From NCBI GenBank assembly GCA_015494005.1, contig WGCB01000335.1:1-14626 (forward strand): a stretch of 14,626 bases of DNA, read 5' to 3'. Shown piece after piece: positions 6,473 through 13,164 of this stretch (its first letter is position 1; every line of letters begins with the position of its first letter). The notes below the pieces were generated by a model. That model was not told the DNA's origin. It ran no database searches and saw only the letters and a list, made by a program, of their open reading frames with translations. A program made the translations under genes and the position numbers. Source of the DNA: Caldilineaceae bacterium. GTDB taxonomy: Bacteria > Chloroflexota > Anaerolineae > Caldilineales > Caldilineaceae.

Positions 6473-7423
6473 ATGCGCATCCTCTACCTGGGCATGATGA
6501 ACGACTTCTCCCGCATCCCCCTGGAGATCCTCTTGAAGGCCGGGCTGGATATCTGCGCGGTCTGGGTCTCTGGTCCGGATCCCCCGGGTGGCATATTCCG
6601 TCGGAGAGAGTTTCCTCAGGAAAGGAGGGCCTGGGGAGAGAAGAAGTACCCGGTCTTCCAGGCTGCCCGGGACCGAGGCGTGCCGGTGGAGCAGGATCTC
6701 TGGCTGTCCCCCGAGCAGCGGCTTAAGAAGCTGAACCCGGACCTGGTCTGTGTGGCCTGTTTCGACAAGCGCATCTCGGCAGAGCTGCTGGCCATTCCTC
6801 GACACGGCTTCCTGAACCTGCACCCCTCCCTCCTGCCCGACTACCGGGGCCCGGCGCCCCTCTTCTGGCAGCTGCGGGCCGGGGAGCCGTGGACAGGCGT
6901 CACGGTCCACTGGATGGACGCCGACCTGGACACCGGCGACATCGCCGGGCAGCGGCGGACACCCCTGCCCCCGGGCATCACCGGGCCGGAGCTGGATCGC
7001 CTGCTGGGAACCCTGGGCGGGGAGCTGTTGGTCTCGGTGCTGACGGAATTGGAAGCCGGGCAGGTGGCGCGCTGGCCCCAGCGCCCGGGCGGGAGCTACC
7101 ACACCTGGCCTAGGTTCGAGGATTTTCGCCTGGACACCGGCTGGCCGGCCCGACGAGCCTACAATTTCATGCGGGGAACAGCCGAGTGGATGCAGCCCTA
7201 CCCGGTGACGGTGGATGGGACGGAGCTGCATCTGGGGAGCGCGCTGGAGTACAGCGAGGACGAGCGTCTCTCCGCCCCGTGGGAGGAGGTGGATCTGGCG
7301 GGGACGGATCTGGAATGGATGAACGGCCGGGCGGTGCGGATCCAGTTTTCCCCCGGCGTGCTGACTGCGGTGCTCAGTTGCCCTCCGCCACGTCCTGGGC
7401 CGCCTTGGCCACCAGGGGGATGA
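6473..7423 (+). CDS. Formyltransferase-family protein (Fmt/PurN-like fold)
   Basis: A 316-residue protein with the 10-formyltetrahydrofolate-dependent transferase fold. The catalytic Asn-His-Asp set is visible: N115 and H117 in GFLNLHPSLLPDYRGP, and D153 in DADLDTGDI. The block GVTVHWMDADLDTGDIA is typical of methionyl-tRNA formyltransferase and its relatives. The N-terminus (MRILYLGMMNDFSRIPLEIL) fits a Rossmann-type start. A C-terminal domain (about 205-295) resembles the substrate-binding part of Fmt-like enzymes, but the protein is too divergent to call housekeeping Fmt. It may formylate or hydrolyse an amino sugar or another amine. The start has GGAAGG upstream. The last 15 residues (SCPPPRPGPPWPPGG) are encoded antisense to the end of the kinase gene and look like tail drift; the two genes overlap by 50 nt. 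Confidence 0.85.
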   Translation: MRILYLGMMNDFSRIPLEILLKAGLDICAVWVSGPDPPGGIFRRREFPQERRAWGEKKYPVFQAARDRGVPVEQDLWLSPEQRLKKLNPDLVCVACFDKRISAELLAIPRHGFLNLHPSLLPDYRGPAPLFWQLRAGEPWTGVTVHWMDADLDTGDIAGQRRTPLPPGITGPELDRLLGTLGGELLVSVLTELEAGQVARWPQRPGGSYHTWPRFEDFRLDTGWPARRAYNFMRGTAEWMQPYPVTVDGTELHLGSALEYSEDERLSAPWEEVDLAGTDLEWMNGRAVRIQFSPGVLTAVLSCPPPRPGPPWPPGG

Positions 7424-8435
7424 GGGGCCCGAAGACAGCGAAGCGCCGGTCCCGGGTCTGGCCCCGGTGATAGCGGATGAAGATCTGGGCCACGATCACC
7501 GCCACCCGGAAGAGGCTCAGCGCGTGGTAGAAGCGGATGTGAGCCACGTCCCGGCCGCTGCGAGCGGCGTAGCGGGCCACCAGCTCCTCCCGGCTCAGGA
7601 AGCCCTCCTGGACAGGCATCATGGCCAGGGCCTGGAAGTGGGGCGGATCCTGGGGCTGGATCCAGTAGGCCAGGAGCGCGCCCAGGTCCGACAGGGGATC
7701 CCCCAGGGTGCACATGTCCCAGTCGAAGACGGCCCGGATCCGCCCTGGATCCCCCGGGTCGAAGAGCACGTTGTCCAGCTTGTAGTCGTTGTGGACCAGG
7801 GAGGCCGGTCCCTCCGGCGGCTGGTGCTCCTGGAGCCAGGCGTGGACCCAGTCCATGGCCGGGACGTCCTCCAGCTTGGCCGCCTGCCAGCGCCGCCACC
7901 AGCCCTGGATCTGCCGCTGGATGAAGCCCTGAGGCCGGCCCAGGTCCCCCAAGCCGATGGCCTGGTAGTCCACGCTGTGGAGATCCGCCAGGGCGTCCAC
8001 CAGAGCTTCGCTCATCCGGGCCGGGGCGTCGGGGAAGCCGGCGAAGGCTGGAGGCATCGTCTTGCGCACCACGATTCCCCGACGCCGCTCCATGATCAGG
8101 AAAGGCGCGCCCAGGACCTCCGGATCGTCGCAGAAGAGGAAGGCTCTGGGGGCCAGGGGGTAGGCCCGGTGCAGCACCGAGAGCACCTTGTACTCCCGGG
8201 CCATGTCGTGGGCCCCGGGCGGGATCGGTCCCAGGGGCGGCCGGCGCAGGACGTACTGGACCTGCCCGTAGTCCAGCAGGTAGGTGAGGTTGGCCGCGCC
8301 CCCACCGAACTGGCGCACCCGCAGGGGATGCTCCGTGCCGGGGAGCTGGCCCCGCAGGTACTCGGCCAGCCGGGCTTCGTCGAAGCGCTCGTCCGGCCGG
8401 ACGGGGATGGTGTCCTCCCCGATCTGGTTCCCCAT
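7374..8435 (-). CDS. APH-fold phosphotransferase (ACAD10/11 N-half-like kinase)
   Basis: A 353-residue kinase of the aminoglycoside phosphotransferase/choline kinase fold. Visible motifs are a Gly-rich loop (GGGAANLTY, 44-52), the hinge region PFLIMERRRG (111-120), a catalytic loop with Brenner motif HNDYKLDN (H215, D217, N222), and the metal-binding Asp in VFDWDMCTLGDPLSDLG (D238 and following). The latter block is typical of the ACAD10/ACAD11 kinase domain and the bacterial phosphotransferases next to acyl-CoA dehydrogenases. The family phosphorylates the hydroxyl of hydroxy-acyl-CoAs, for example 4-hydroxyacyl-CoA in levulinate catabolism, rather than antibiotics. The start at 8433-8435 follows a GGAAGGAG about 12 nt upstream. 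It is last in the operon, 35 nt after the dehydrogenase stop, and overlaps the convergent formyltransferase gene. Confidence 0.9.
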   Translation of the reverse strand: MGNQIGEDTIPVRPDERFDEARLAEYLRGQLPGTEHPLRVRQFGGGAANLTYLLDYGQVQYVLRRPPLGPIPPGAHDMAREYKVLSVLHRAYPLAPRAFLFCDDPEVLGAPFLIMERRRGIVVRKTMPPAFAGFPDAPARMSEALVDALADLHSVDYQAIGLGDLGRPQGFIQRQIQGWWRRWQAAKLEDVPAMDWVHAWLQEHQPPEGPASLVHNDYKLDNVLFDPGDPGRIRAVFDWDMCTLGDPLSDLGALLAYWIQPQDPPHFQALAMMPVQEGFLSREELVARYAARSGRDVAHIRFYHALSLFRVAVIVAQIFIRYHRGQTRDRRFAVFGPLIPLVAKAAQDVAEGN

Positions 8436-8470
8436 CGCCCGCTTGTCTCCTTCCCTCACAGGCTCCTTCT

Positions 8471-9682
8471 TCACAGGCTCATCTGCCGGTAGCGGCCCAG
8501 GATGCGCCGGGCCACGGACCACTTGTGGACCTCGTCCGGGCCGTCGTAGATGCGGGCGGCCCGCTCGTGGCTGTACCAGTAGGCCAGGGGCGTGTCGTCG
8601 GTCATGCCCAGGCCGCCGTGGACCTGCAGGGAGCGATCCAGGACCCGCTGCAGCACGTTGGCCACGTGGAACTTGATCAGGGAGATGTCGTCCCGGGCCG
8701 CGTAGCTGCCCCTGGCGTCGATCTTCCGGGCCGTCTCCAGGACCATGAGCCGGGCCGCGTTGATCTCCGCCCTGCTCTCCGCCACCCACATCTGGATGAC
8801 CTCCTGGTCGGCCAGGGTGCGACCTGGGGCCAGCTCCCGCTTCACCGCGTAGCGGCACATCATGTCGAAGGCCCGCTCGCAGATGCCGATCCAGCGCATG
8901 CAGTGGTGGATGCGGCCGGGCCCCAGGCGCTGCTGGGCCAGGGCGAACCCCTCCCCCTCCGCGCCGATGCGGTTGCTCTGGGGCACCCGCACGTTCTCGT
9001 AGATCACCTCGGCATGGCTGAAGAAATCCTCTCCGGTGTGGCCCATGACCGAGATGTTGCGCACCAGCTGGAAGCCGGGCGTGTCCGTGGGCACGATGAT
9101 CTGGCTGGCCCGCTGATGACGGTTCCCGGCCTCCGGGTTGGTGACAGCCATGACGATGGCGAAGGCCGCGCCGTCCGCGGAGGTGGTGTACCATTTGTGG
9201 CCGTTGATCACGTAGTCGTCCCCGTCCTTCACCGCGGTGGTGCTCAGCCAGGTGGGGTTGGAGCCGGCATGCTCCGGCTCGGTCATGGAGAAGCAGCTGC
9301 GGATCTCTCCCCGGGCCAGGGGGCGGAGCCAGCGCTCCTGCTGCTCCGGCGTGCCGTGCTCCAGGAGCAGCTCCATGTTGCCGATGTCCGGCGCCTGGCA
9401 GTTGAAGACGTAGTGGCCCAGAGGGGTGCGGCCCAGCTCCTCGCTGACCCGGGCGAACTGGCTCAGGGTGAGACCCAGCCCCCCGTACTCCGCCGGCAGG
9501 TGCGGGGCCCAGAGGCCCATCTCCTTCACCTGCTGGCGCTTGGCCTGGAGGGTGGGCAGCAGCTCCCGGAAGGGGCGGTTGAGGAAGGCATGCTCCAGGG
9601 GGATGAGCTCCTCCTGGACGAAGCGGCGCACCTGCTCCAGGATGGCCTCCAGCCGGGGCGAGGTCTCGGGTGAGGCTTCCAT
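8471..9682 (-). CDS. Acyl-CoA dehydrogenase, ACAD10/ACAD11-like
   Basis: A 403-residue flavoprotein covering the full acyl-CoA dehydrogenase fold: an N-terminal helical domain (10-125), a beta domain with the FAD/substrate motif CFSMTEPEHAGSNP (130-143) and WYTTSADGA (164-172), and a C-terminal helical domain with LQVHGGLGMTDDTPLAYWY (352-370). The usual catalytic-Glu segment (YEGT type) reads YDGPDEVHKWSVAR (379-392), so Asp replaces the catalytic Glu. The DGPDEVH form marks the ACAD10/11-like subgroup, in which the partner kinase phosphorylates the hydroxyacyl-CoA and this enzyme eliminates phosphate. The start has AAAGGAG 5-6 nt upstream and lies 23 nt after the SDR stop. With the kinase gene next, this mirrors the fused eukaryotic protein as two polypeptides. 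Confidence 0.93.
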   Translation of the reverse strand: MEASPETSPRLEAILEQVRRFVQEELIPLEHAFLNRPFRELLPTLQAKRQQVKEMGLWAPHLPAEYGGLGLTLSQFARVSEELGRTPLGHYVFNCQAPDIGNMELLLEHGTPEQQERWLRPLARGEIRSCFSMTEPEHAGSNPTWLSTTAVKDGDDYVINGHKWYTTSADGAAFAIVMAVTNPEAGNRHQRASQIIVPTDTPGFQLVRNISVMGHTGEDFFSHAEVIYENVRVPQSNRIGAEGEGFALAQQRLGPGRIHHCMRWIGICERAFDMMCRYAVKRELAPGRTLADQEVIQMWVAESRAEINAARLMVLETARKIDARGSYAARDDISLIKFHVANVLQRVLDRSLQVHGGLGMTDDTPLAYWYSHERAARIYDGPDEVHKWSVARRILGRYRQMSL

Positions 9683-9705
9683 GGTGGCTCCTTTGTGGGG
9701 TGGGG

Positions 9706-10491
9706 TCACAGGCTGAGGCCGCTGCTCACGTACTGGCCGCCGTCCACCAGGAAGGTGGCCCCGGTGGTGAAGTCCGAGGCCGGCGCGGCCAGGTAGAGGG
9801 CGATGCCGGTTAGCTCCTCCGGCGCGGCCATGCGCCTCTGGGGGATGGTGCGCAGGACGGCCTGGTTGATCTGGGGGTTGGACCAGATGGCGCTGCTGAA
9901 GCGGGTCTTGACGAAGCCCGGGGCGATGGCGTTGACCTGGATGTTCAGCTCCGCCAGCTCCACGGCCAGCACCTCGGTGAGCATGATCACCCCGGCCTTG
10001 CTCACGCAGTAGATGCCCATGCCGGGCTGGGGGCGCTTGCCGGCGATGGAGGCCATGTTGATGATCTTGCCCCCGCCCCGGCTGCCCATGCTCTCCACAC
10101 AGGCCTTGACCGTGCGGAAGTAGCCCTTCACGTTCACGTCCAGGATCTTGTCCCACTGGCTCTCCTCCGCGGTGAGGATGGGGCCGAAGTGGGGGTTGGT
10201 GGCCGCGTTGTTCACCAGGATGTCCACCCCGCCGAAGGCCTCTAGGGTGCGAGCCACCAGGGCCTGGACCGCCTCCTGGCTGCCGGTGTGGGCGGCCACG
10301 GCCAGGGCCGTTCCCCCGGCCTCCTGGATGGAGCGGGCCACCTGCTCCAGGGCCTCCTGCTTGCGGCTGGAGAGGACCACGCTGGCCCCGGCCTGGGCGT
10401 AGGCCCGGGCGATGGCCTCGCCGATCCCCCGGGAAGCGCCGGTGACGATGGCCACCTTGCCGGTCAAGTCGAAGTTGGGTGTCTGGGTCAA
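9706..10491 (-). CDS. SDR family oxidoreductase
   Basis: A 261-residue classical short-chain dehydrogenase using NAD(P)H. The cofactor motif TGASRGIG (17-24), NNAA (94-97) and the catalytic tetrad N120, S148, Y161 and K165 (YCVSK) are all present. The C-terminal [18 protein letters not shown] is typical. Arg/Ser at the end of strand 2 (SSRKQ, 41-45) hints at NADP(H) preference. The only in-frame start giving a complete Rossmann fold is TTG at 10489-10491, with AAAGGA about 10 nt upstream; TTG may lower expression. As first gene of the SDR-ACAD-kinase operon it probably oxidises or reduces the hydroxy/keto group of the same acyl substrate. Confidence 0.93.
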   Translation of the reverse strand: MTQTPNFDLTGKVAIVTGASRGIGEAIARAYAQAGASVVLSSRKQEALEQVARSIQEAGGTALAVAAHTGSQEAVQALVARTLEAFGGVDILVNNAATNPHFGPILTAEESQWDKILDVNVKGYFRTVKACVESMGSRGGGKIINMASIAGKRPQPGMGIYCVSKAGVIMLTEVLAVELAELNIQVNAIAPGFVKTRFSSAIWSNPQINQAVLRTIPQRRMAAPEELTGIALYLAAPASDFTTGATFLVDGGQYVSSGLSL

Positions 10492-10523
10492 GAGAGGGGT
10501 CCTTTCACGTGGGTTGGAGTGAG

Positions 10524-10535
10524 TTTGGCGCCAAA
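10524..10535. promoter_or_regulatory. 12-bp palindrome upstream of SDR operon (candidate operator)
   Basis: TTTGGCGCCAAA is perfectly self-complementary and lies 33-44 bp upstream of the SDR start codon, a typical place for a repressor operator over the promoter or leader. No adjacent regulator gene is visible. Confidence 0.45.
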
Positions 10536-10566
10536 AGCTCAGTCGGCCAGGTCAGGGGTTGCAATC

Positions 10567-10626
10567 GTGCGGTTGCAAACCGCACCTACCTTTTCGGCGC
10601 TCGTCGGTGCGGTTTTTGAACCGCAT
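10567..10626. repeat. Pair of REP-like palindromes (GTGCGGTT type)
   Basis: Unit 1 is GTGCGGTT (10567-10574), a 3-nt loop, then AACCGCAC (10578-10585). Unit 2 is GTGCGGTT (10607-10614), a 4-nt loop, then AACCGCAT (10619-10626). The units share the same 8-bp arm and start 40 bp apart in the intergenic space between the PF04008 gene and the SDR operon. They resemble short dispersed intergenic palindromes. Either may also act as a terminator for the PF04008 transcript. Confidence 0.65.
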
Positions 10627-10686
10627 GGCGGAACATAGCCCTGTTGAGGCCGGCAGCAGTTTGTGAAACGCCAAGCCGGAAGCAGG

Positions 10687-11172
10687 TCAAAGCTTGTAGC
10701 CGATGGCTCGGAGCAGCTCCTTGCGCTTGCGGATCTCCTCCTCGCCCTCCACGCCCAGGGGCGAGAAGCCGTCCACCACGCCCAGGATGCCCCGGCCCTG
10801 GGCCGTCTCCGCCACCATCACCTGGACCGGGTTGGCCGTGGCGCAGAAGATGCGGCAGACTTCCGGCACCATCTTGATGGCGTTCAGCACGTTCACCGGG
10901 TAGAAGCCCTGGCCCAGGAAGAGCACGAAGGAGTGGCCAGCGCCGATGGCCAGGGCGTTCTGCTTGGCCAGCTCGATGAGCTCCGGGTCCGTGCCGGACC
11001 AGCGCACCAGCCGGGGGCCGGAGGCCTCGCAGAAGGCCAGGCCGAACTTGATCCCCGGCACGGTGTTGACCAGGGCCTCGTGGATGTCCTCCACGGTCTT
11101 GATGAAGTGGCTCATGCCCAGGATGACGTTGAGCTCGTCGGGCTTCTCGATGGTGACAGTGGTCAGTTCCAT
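10687..11172 (-). CDS. Adenosine-specific kinase family protein (PF04008)
   Basis: A 161-residue protein that fits the adenosine-specific kinase family (PF04008, formerly DUF355), first known from thermophilic archaea and bacteria. A family member was reported to bind adenosine and AMP and to carry a modified histidine; a physiological reaction is not established. The highly conserved blocks are visible: LGMSHFIKTVEDIHEALV (18-35), PGIKFGLAFCEASGPRLVR (39-57), AIGAGHSFVLFLG (75-87), VPEVCRIFCATANPVQV (101-117) and GRGILGVVDGFSPLGVE (125-141). Length is normal. AAAGGAGG precedes the ATG by 6 nt. It is downstream of the DUF1186-like gene, with a hairpin between, so it may have its own promoter. 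Confidence 0.9.
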   Translation of the reverse strand: MELTTVTIEKPDELNVILGMSHFIKTVEDIHEALVNTVPGIKFGLAFCEASGPRLVRWSGTDPELIELAKQNALAIGAGHSFVLFLGQGFYPVNVLNAIKMVPEVCRIFCATANPVQVMVAETAQGRGILGVVDGFSPLGVEGEEEIRKRKELLRAIGYKL

Positions 11173-11212
11173 GGGATGCCTCCTTTGTCTTGCTGGGAAA
11201 ACACGTGGGCAG

Positions 11213-11232
11213 GAAGACGGGCCTCCCGCTTC
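11213..11232 (-). terminator. Stem-loop abutting the downstream UGA of the DUF1186-like frame
   Basis: GAAG/CTTC (11213-11216 with 11229-11232) and CGGG/CCCG (11218-11221 with 11225-11228) form a stem with one bulged base and a 3-nt loop. It starts at the base next to the UGA at 11233-11235 and is followed on the minus strand by a run including GTTTTCC. Confidence 0.45.
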
Positions 11233-11310
11233 TCAGTCAGTGGCTTGTTTCTCGCTGCTCTCCTGGGGCGCCTCCGAGGTCTCCTGTTCGTCCTTCAGTT
11301 CGGCTTTTCG
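11233..11310 (-). pseudogene. In-frame coding-like extension past the UAG of the DUF1186-like gene
   Basis: Directly after UAG the same frame continues for 25 codons to UGA at 11233-11235. The peptide starts RKAELKDEQETS and ends SSEKQATD: a hydrophilic, Glu/Lys/Gln-rich tail of the kind common at protein C-termini. Eighteen of the 25 codons end in G or C. The UAG differs from CAG (Gln) by one transition. This is either a recent nonsense mutation trimming the tail, UAG readthrough, or a sequencing error. Confidence 0.45.
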
Positions 11311-12123
11311 CTAGTGGCGGTACTCCTGAAGGATATCCCAGCAATGTCTGTGCGGAGGTTGCCGAGGGCTCAGCAGTTCCCTCTCCACCTCTTCGTAGTC
11401 GCCGGGGATCTGCTCCAAGACCAGCTCGGCGTCGAAGAGGGCCTTGATGAGGGGCAGGCTCTGCTTGTCCCGGAGGTCCATCAACCCTATCACCAGGAAA
11501 CCCAGGTACTCAGCCAGGTCCATGAACTCGTCCTCGTCCATCTTGTCCAGCTCTTCCCTCGTGATGGTCACCTGGCCAGATTCGTCCACAGGCAACAGCT
11601 CCCGCAGGGCCTTCCGGGCAATGGGGCGCACCTCCACGTACTGGTGGGCGATGGTGGTGAGGATCTCTAGGGCGGAAACGCGAGCCCAACGGGGCAGGCT
11701 CTCGTCCCGGCTGATCTCCAACAGATGGGGCACCAGGGCCGGACCGTAATGGGGCAGGGCTATTTCGAACCACTCCTGCAGGACTTCGTGATCGGGGCTC
11801 CGGAGAATCTCTGTGAAGAGAGGAATGGCTTTGGGTTCCCGGTAGGCGATGAGGAGAAGCCCTGCGTGGATGGGCCGGTACCAGCGGGGATCCTCGTCCT
11901 CCCAGTCCCTCGAGATGGTGGGATCGAGCTCTGCCTCCAGCCATTTCAGCAGGGTGGGCGTCGCCTCCTCTCGCCGCTCTAGGAGCGCCTCGATCAGGGC
12001 CAGATCCGGGTGGCGACCGGCTATCTCCAGCTCTTGGAGCAGCTCCTCCGTGGACATGTGGGCGTAATCCTTCCCCTGCCCTGTCTCTTCCGGTTGAGCC
12101 TTCCTCTCGGGGTCTGTGGACAT
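11311..12123 (-). CDS. DUF1186-like/HEAT-type helical repeat protein
   Basis: A 270-residue soluble, mostly helical protein. After a charged, disordered start (1-22), the block MSTEELLQELEIAGRHPDLALIEALLE is followed by repeated helix pairs (for example PAIPLFTEILRSPDHEVLQEW-like and RPIARKALRELLP segments). This resembles the DUF1186 and HEAT-repeat families, which act as protein-binding scaffolds; no enzymatic role is known. The ATG at 12121-12123 has AGGAGG about 8 nt upstream. Met23 is a possible alternative start at the domain edge. The protein ends QEYRH at a UAG beyond which the frame stays coding-like. A candidate promoter lies about 65-90 nt upstream. Family assignment is by resemblance and is not certain. 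Confidence 0.72.
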   Translation of the reverse strand: MSTDPERKAQPEETGQGKDYAHMSTEELLQELEIAGRHPDLALIEALLERREEATPTLLKWLEAELDPTISRDWEDEDPRWYRPIHAGLLLIAYREPKAIPLFTEILRSPDHEVLQEWFEIALPHYGPALVPHLLEISRDESLPRWARVSALEILTTIAHQYVEVRPIARKALRELLPVDESGQVTITREELDKMDEDEFMDLAEYLGFLVIGLMDLRDKQSLPLIKALFDAELVLEQIPGDYEEVERELLSPRQPPHRHCWDILQEYRH

Positions 12124-12186
12124 CTTGATTTCCTCCTGGCGCGGTTGGCGCTTGGGGGGCTATTCGATTTTGCGGGGGCTATGCCT

Positions 12187-12215
12187 ATTGTAAACCCTTT
12201 CCCAGCTGGGGGAAA
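12187..12215 (-). promoter_or_regulatory. Candidate promoter with palindrome for the DUF1186-like gene
   Basis: On the minus strand TACAAT (complement of 12187-12192) makes a fair -10, with a poor -35 (TTTCCC, complement of 12210-12215) 17 nt away. The spacer contains the palindrome CCCAGCTGGG (12201-12210), flanked by TTT and GGAAA, which could be an operator. Confidence 0.35.
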
Positions 12216-12255
12216 ATGCCTGCCGAAAATGGCCTGGACAGCCGCCAGGCGCGGC

Positions 12256-12284
12256 GAAGGGGCCGAGCCAATGCCGGCCCCTTC
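12256..12284 (-). terminator. Hairpin terminator after the LPxTG protein gene
   Basis: GAAGGGGCCG (12256-12265) and CGGCCCCTTC (12275-12284) form a perfect 10-bp stem with a 9-nt loop, 45 nt past the stop at 12330. As with the hairpin at 4920-4957, GTTCG immediately flanks it on the plus strand. Confidence 0.6.
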
Positions 12285-12329
12285 GTTCGTGTCTGGGTTT
12301 CCTGCTCGCCCGTGCGGGTCAGGGATGGG

Positions 12330-12899
12330 TTAGCCTTGGCTGCCTCGACGGCGCAGCATCCCCGCGCCCAGGACGGCCAGGAGCAGGAGCGCCCCCAGCA
12401 TCCCCCAGAGGAGGGCTCGGCTGTTGGTGGTCTCCACCTGGCTGGCGCCGGTGACGGGCAGGGTCTCCGGGGGGCCGCCCATGCCGCCGGTGACCATGAA
12501 GGCCGGGGCCAGGGGCTTGCCGTCCACGATCACCGGGCCGTCCGGGCCGGGGAACTCGTAGACGCCCTTCTCGCCCTCGTCCACGTGGAGCATGGCGTAG
12601 AGGGTCTCGGTGGCGGCGGAGGTGTCGATGGGCACCACCACGTTCACGTTTTCGCCCTCTGTGACCGGGGCGTGGCCGATGACCGGGCCGATGCTCCCGT
12701 CCTTCTGGGCGTGGATGACCATCCAGCCATCCTGGGGGGCCACCACCTTGGCCACGGTGACGGAGTCGTCCACGATGGGCTGGTCCTCCACGGTGACGCT
12801 GGGGGCCATCTCCTGGGCCGCCAGGGGGAGCGCCGCCATCAAAAGCAGTGCCGTCACGGCCAGGATGGCCATCACAGTGCTGCGAGAGTGTGCGCGCAT
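12330..12899 (-). CDS. DUF7282-domain surface protein with LPxTG sorting signal
   Basis: A 189-residue exported protein. Residues 1-28 are a signal peptide (positive start, hydrophobic core, likely cleavage after LAA). Residues 34-135 form a beta-rich domain (VTVEDQPIVDDSVTVAKV, GWMVIHAQ, TLYAMLHVDEGEKGVYEFPG, GPVIVDGKPLAPAF) resembling DUF7282, best known in haloarchaeal surface proteins. The end is a textbook sortase signal: LPVTG (147-151), a hydrophobic helix (162-182) and an RRR tail. Sortase would link the protein to the wall or another surface polymer. The start is chosen at 12897-12899, where AAAGGAGGT sits about 7 nt upstream; an earlier in-frame ATG would bury the signal peptide. 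It is divergent from the RACo-like gene, and a hairpin follows its stop. Confidence 0.83.
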   Translation of the reverse strand: MRAHSRSTVMAILAVTALLLMAALPLAAQEMAPSVTVEDQPIVDDSVTVAKVVAPQDGWMVIHAQKDGSIGPVIGHAPVTEGENVNVVVPIDTSAATETLYAMLHVDEGEKGVYEFPGPDGPVIVDGKPLAPAFMVTGGMGGPPETLPVTGASQVETTNSRALLWGMLGALLLLAVLGAGMLRRRGSQG

Positions 12900-13102
12900 T
12901 CTCGAACCTCCTTTCCTTATCGATTTCTGCCGAATGTGGGCTGAACAAGAGTACACGGTGTGTCGTGGGGGATGTGGCTGTCCATCGGCGGCGTGGATCC
13001 TCGCTGCGCTCCAGAGCCAAACTGGTTTCCGGCTCCGAGCTGATCAACGCATGCTCTGGCCCGCTTGGATCTGCGCGGACCTGTTTTTGTCCCTTTTTGG
13101 TG

Positions 13103-13108
13103 TATAAT
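13103..13108 (+). promoter_or_regulatory. -10 element for the RACo-like gene
   Basis: TATAAT at 13103-13108 is an exact -10 hexamer 56 nt before the ATG. A -35 is weak: CTGTTT at 13081-13086 with a 16-nt spacer is the best fit. The AT-rich stretch 13081-13110 stands out from the GC-rich surroundings. Confidence 0.5.
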
Positions 13109-13164
13109 TGCGGAAGCGCCAGTCCGAAGCGCGCCCAGCCCGAACTGATCCCGAGTCTCTGCCC

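Noticed and set aside
7374..9194. Longer kinase frame that could suggest a fused ACAD-kinase protein
   Set aside because: Codons upstream of 8435 are an out-of-frame reading of the dehydrogenase gene. The dehydrogenase has its own stop at 8471 and the kinase its own start.
8471..10156. N-terminal extension of the acyl-CoA dehydrogenase into the SDR gene
   Set aside because: The extension is an out-of-frame reading of the SDR. The ATG at 9682 has a strong ribosome-binding site and the family begins there.
12900..13164. Possible promoter TACTCT (complement of 12948-12953) for the LPxTG gene, and a CCAGAGC/GCTCTGG inverted repeat with a 35-nt loop
   Set aside because: The -35 is unconvincing and the repeat arms are short and far apart, so both fall within chance expectation.
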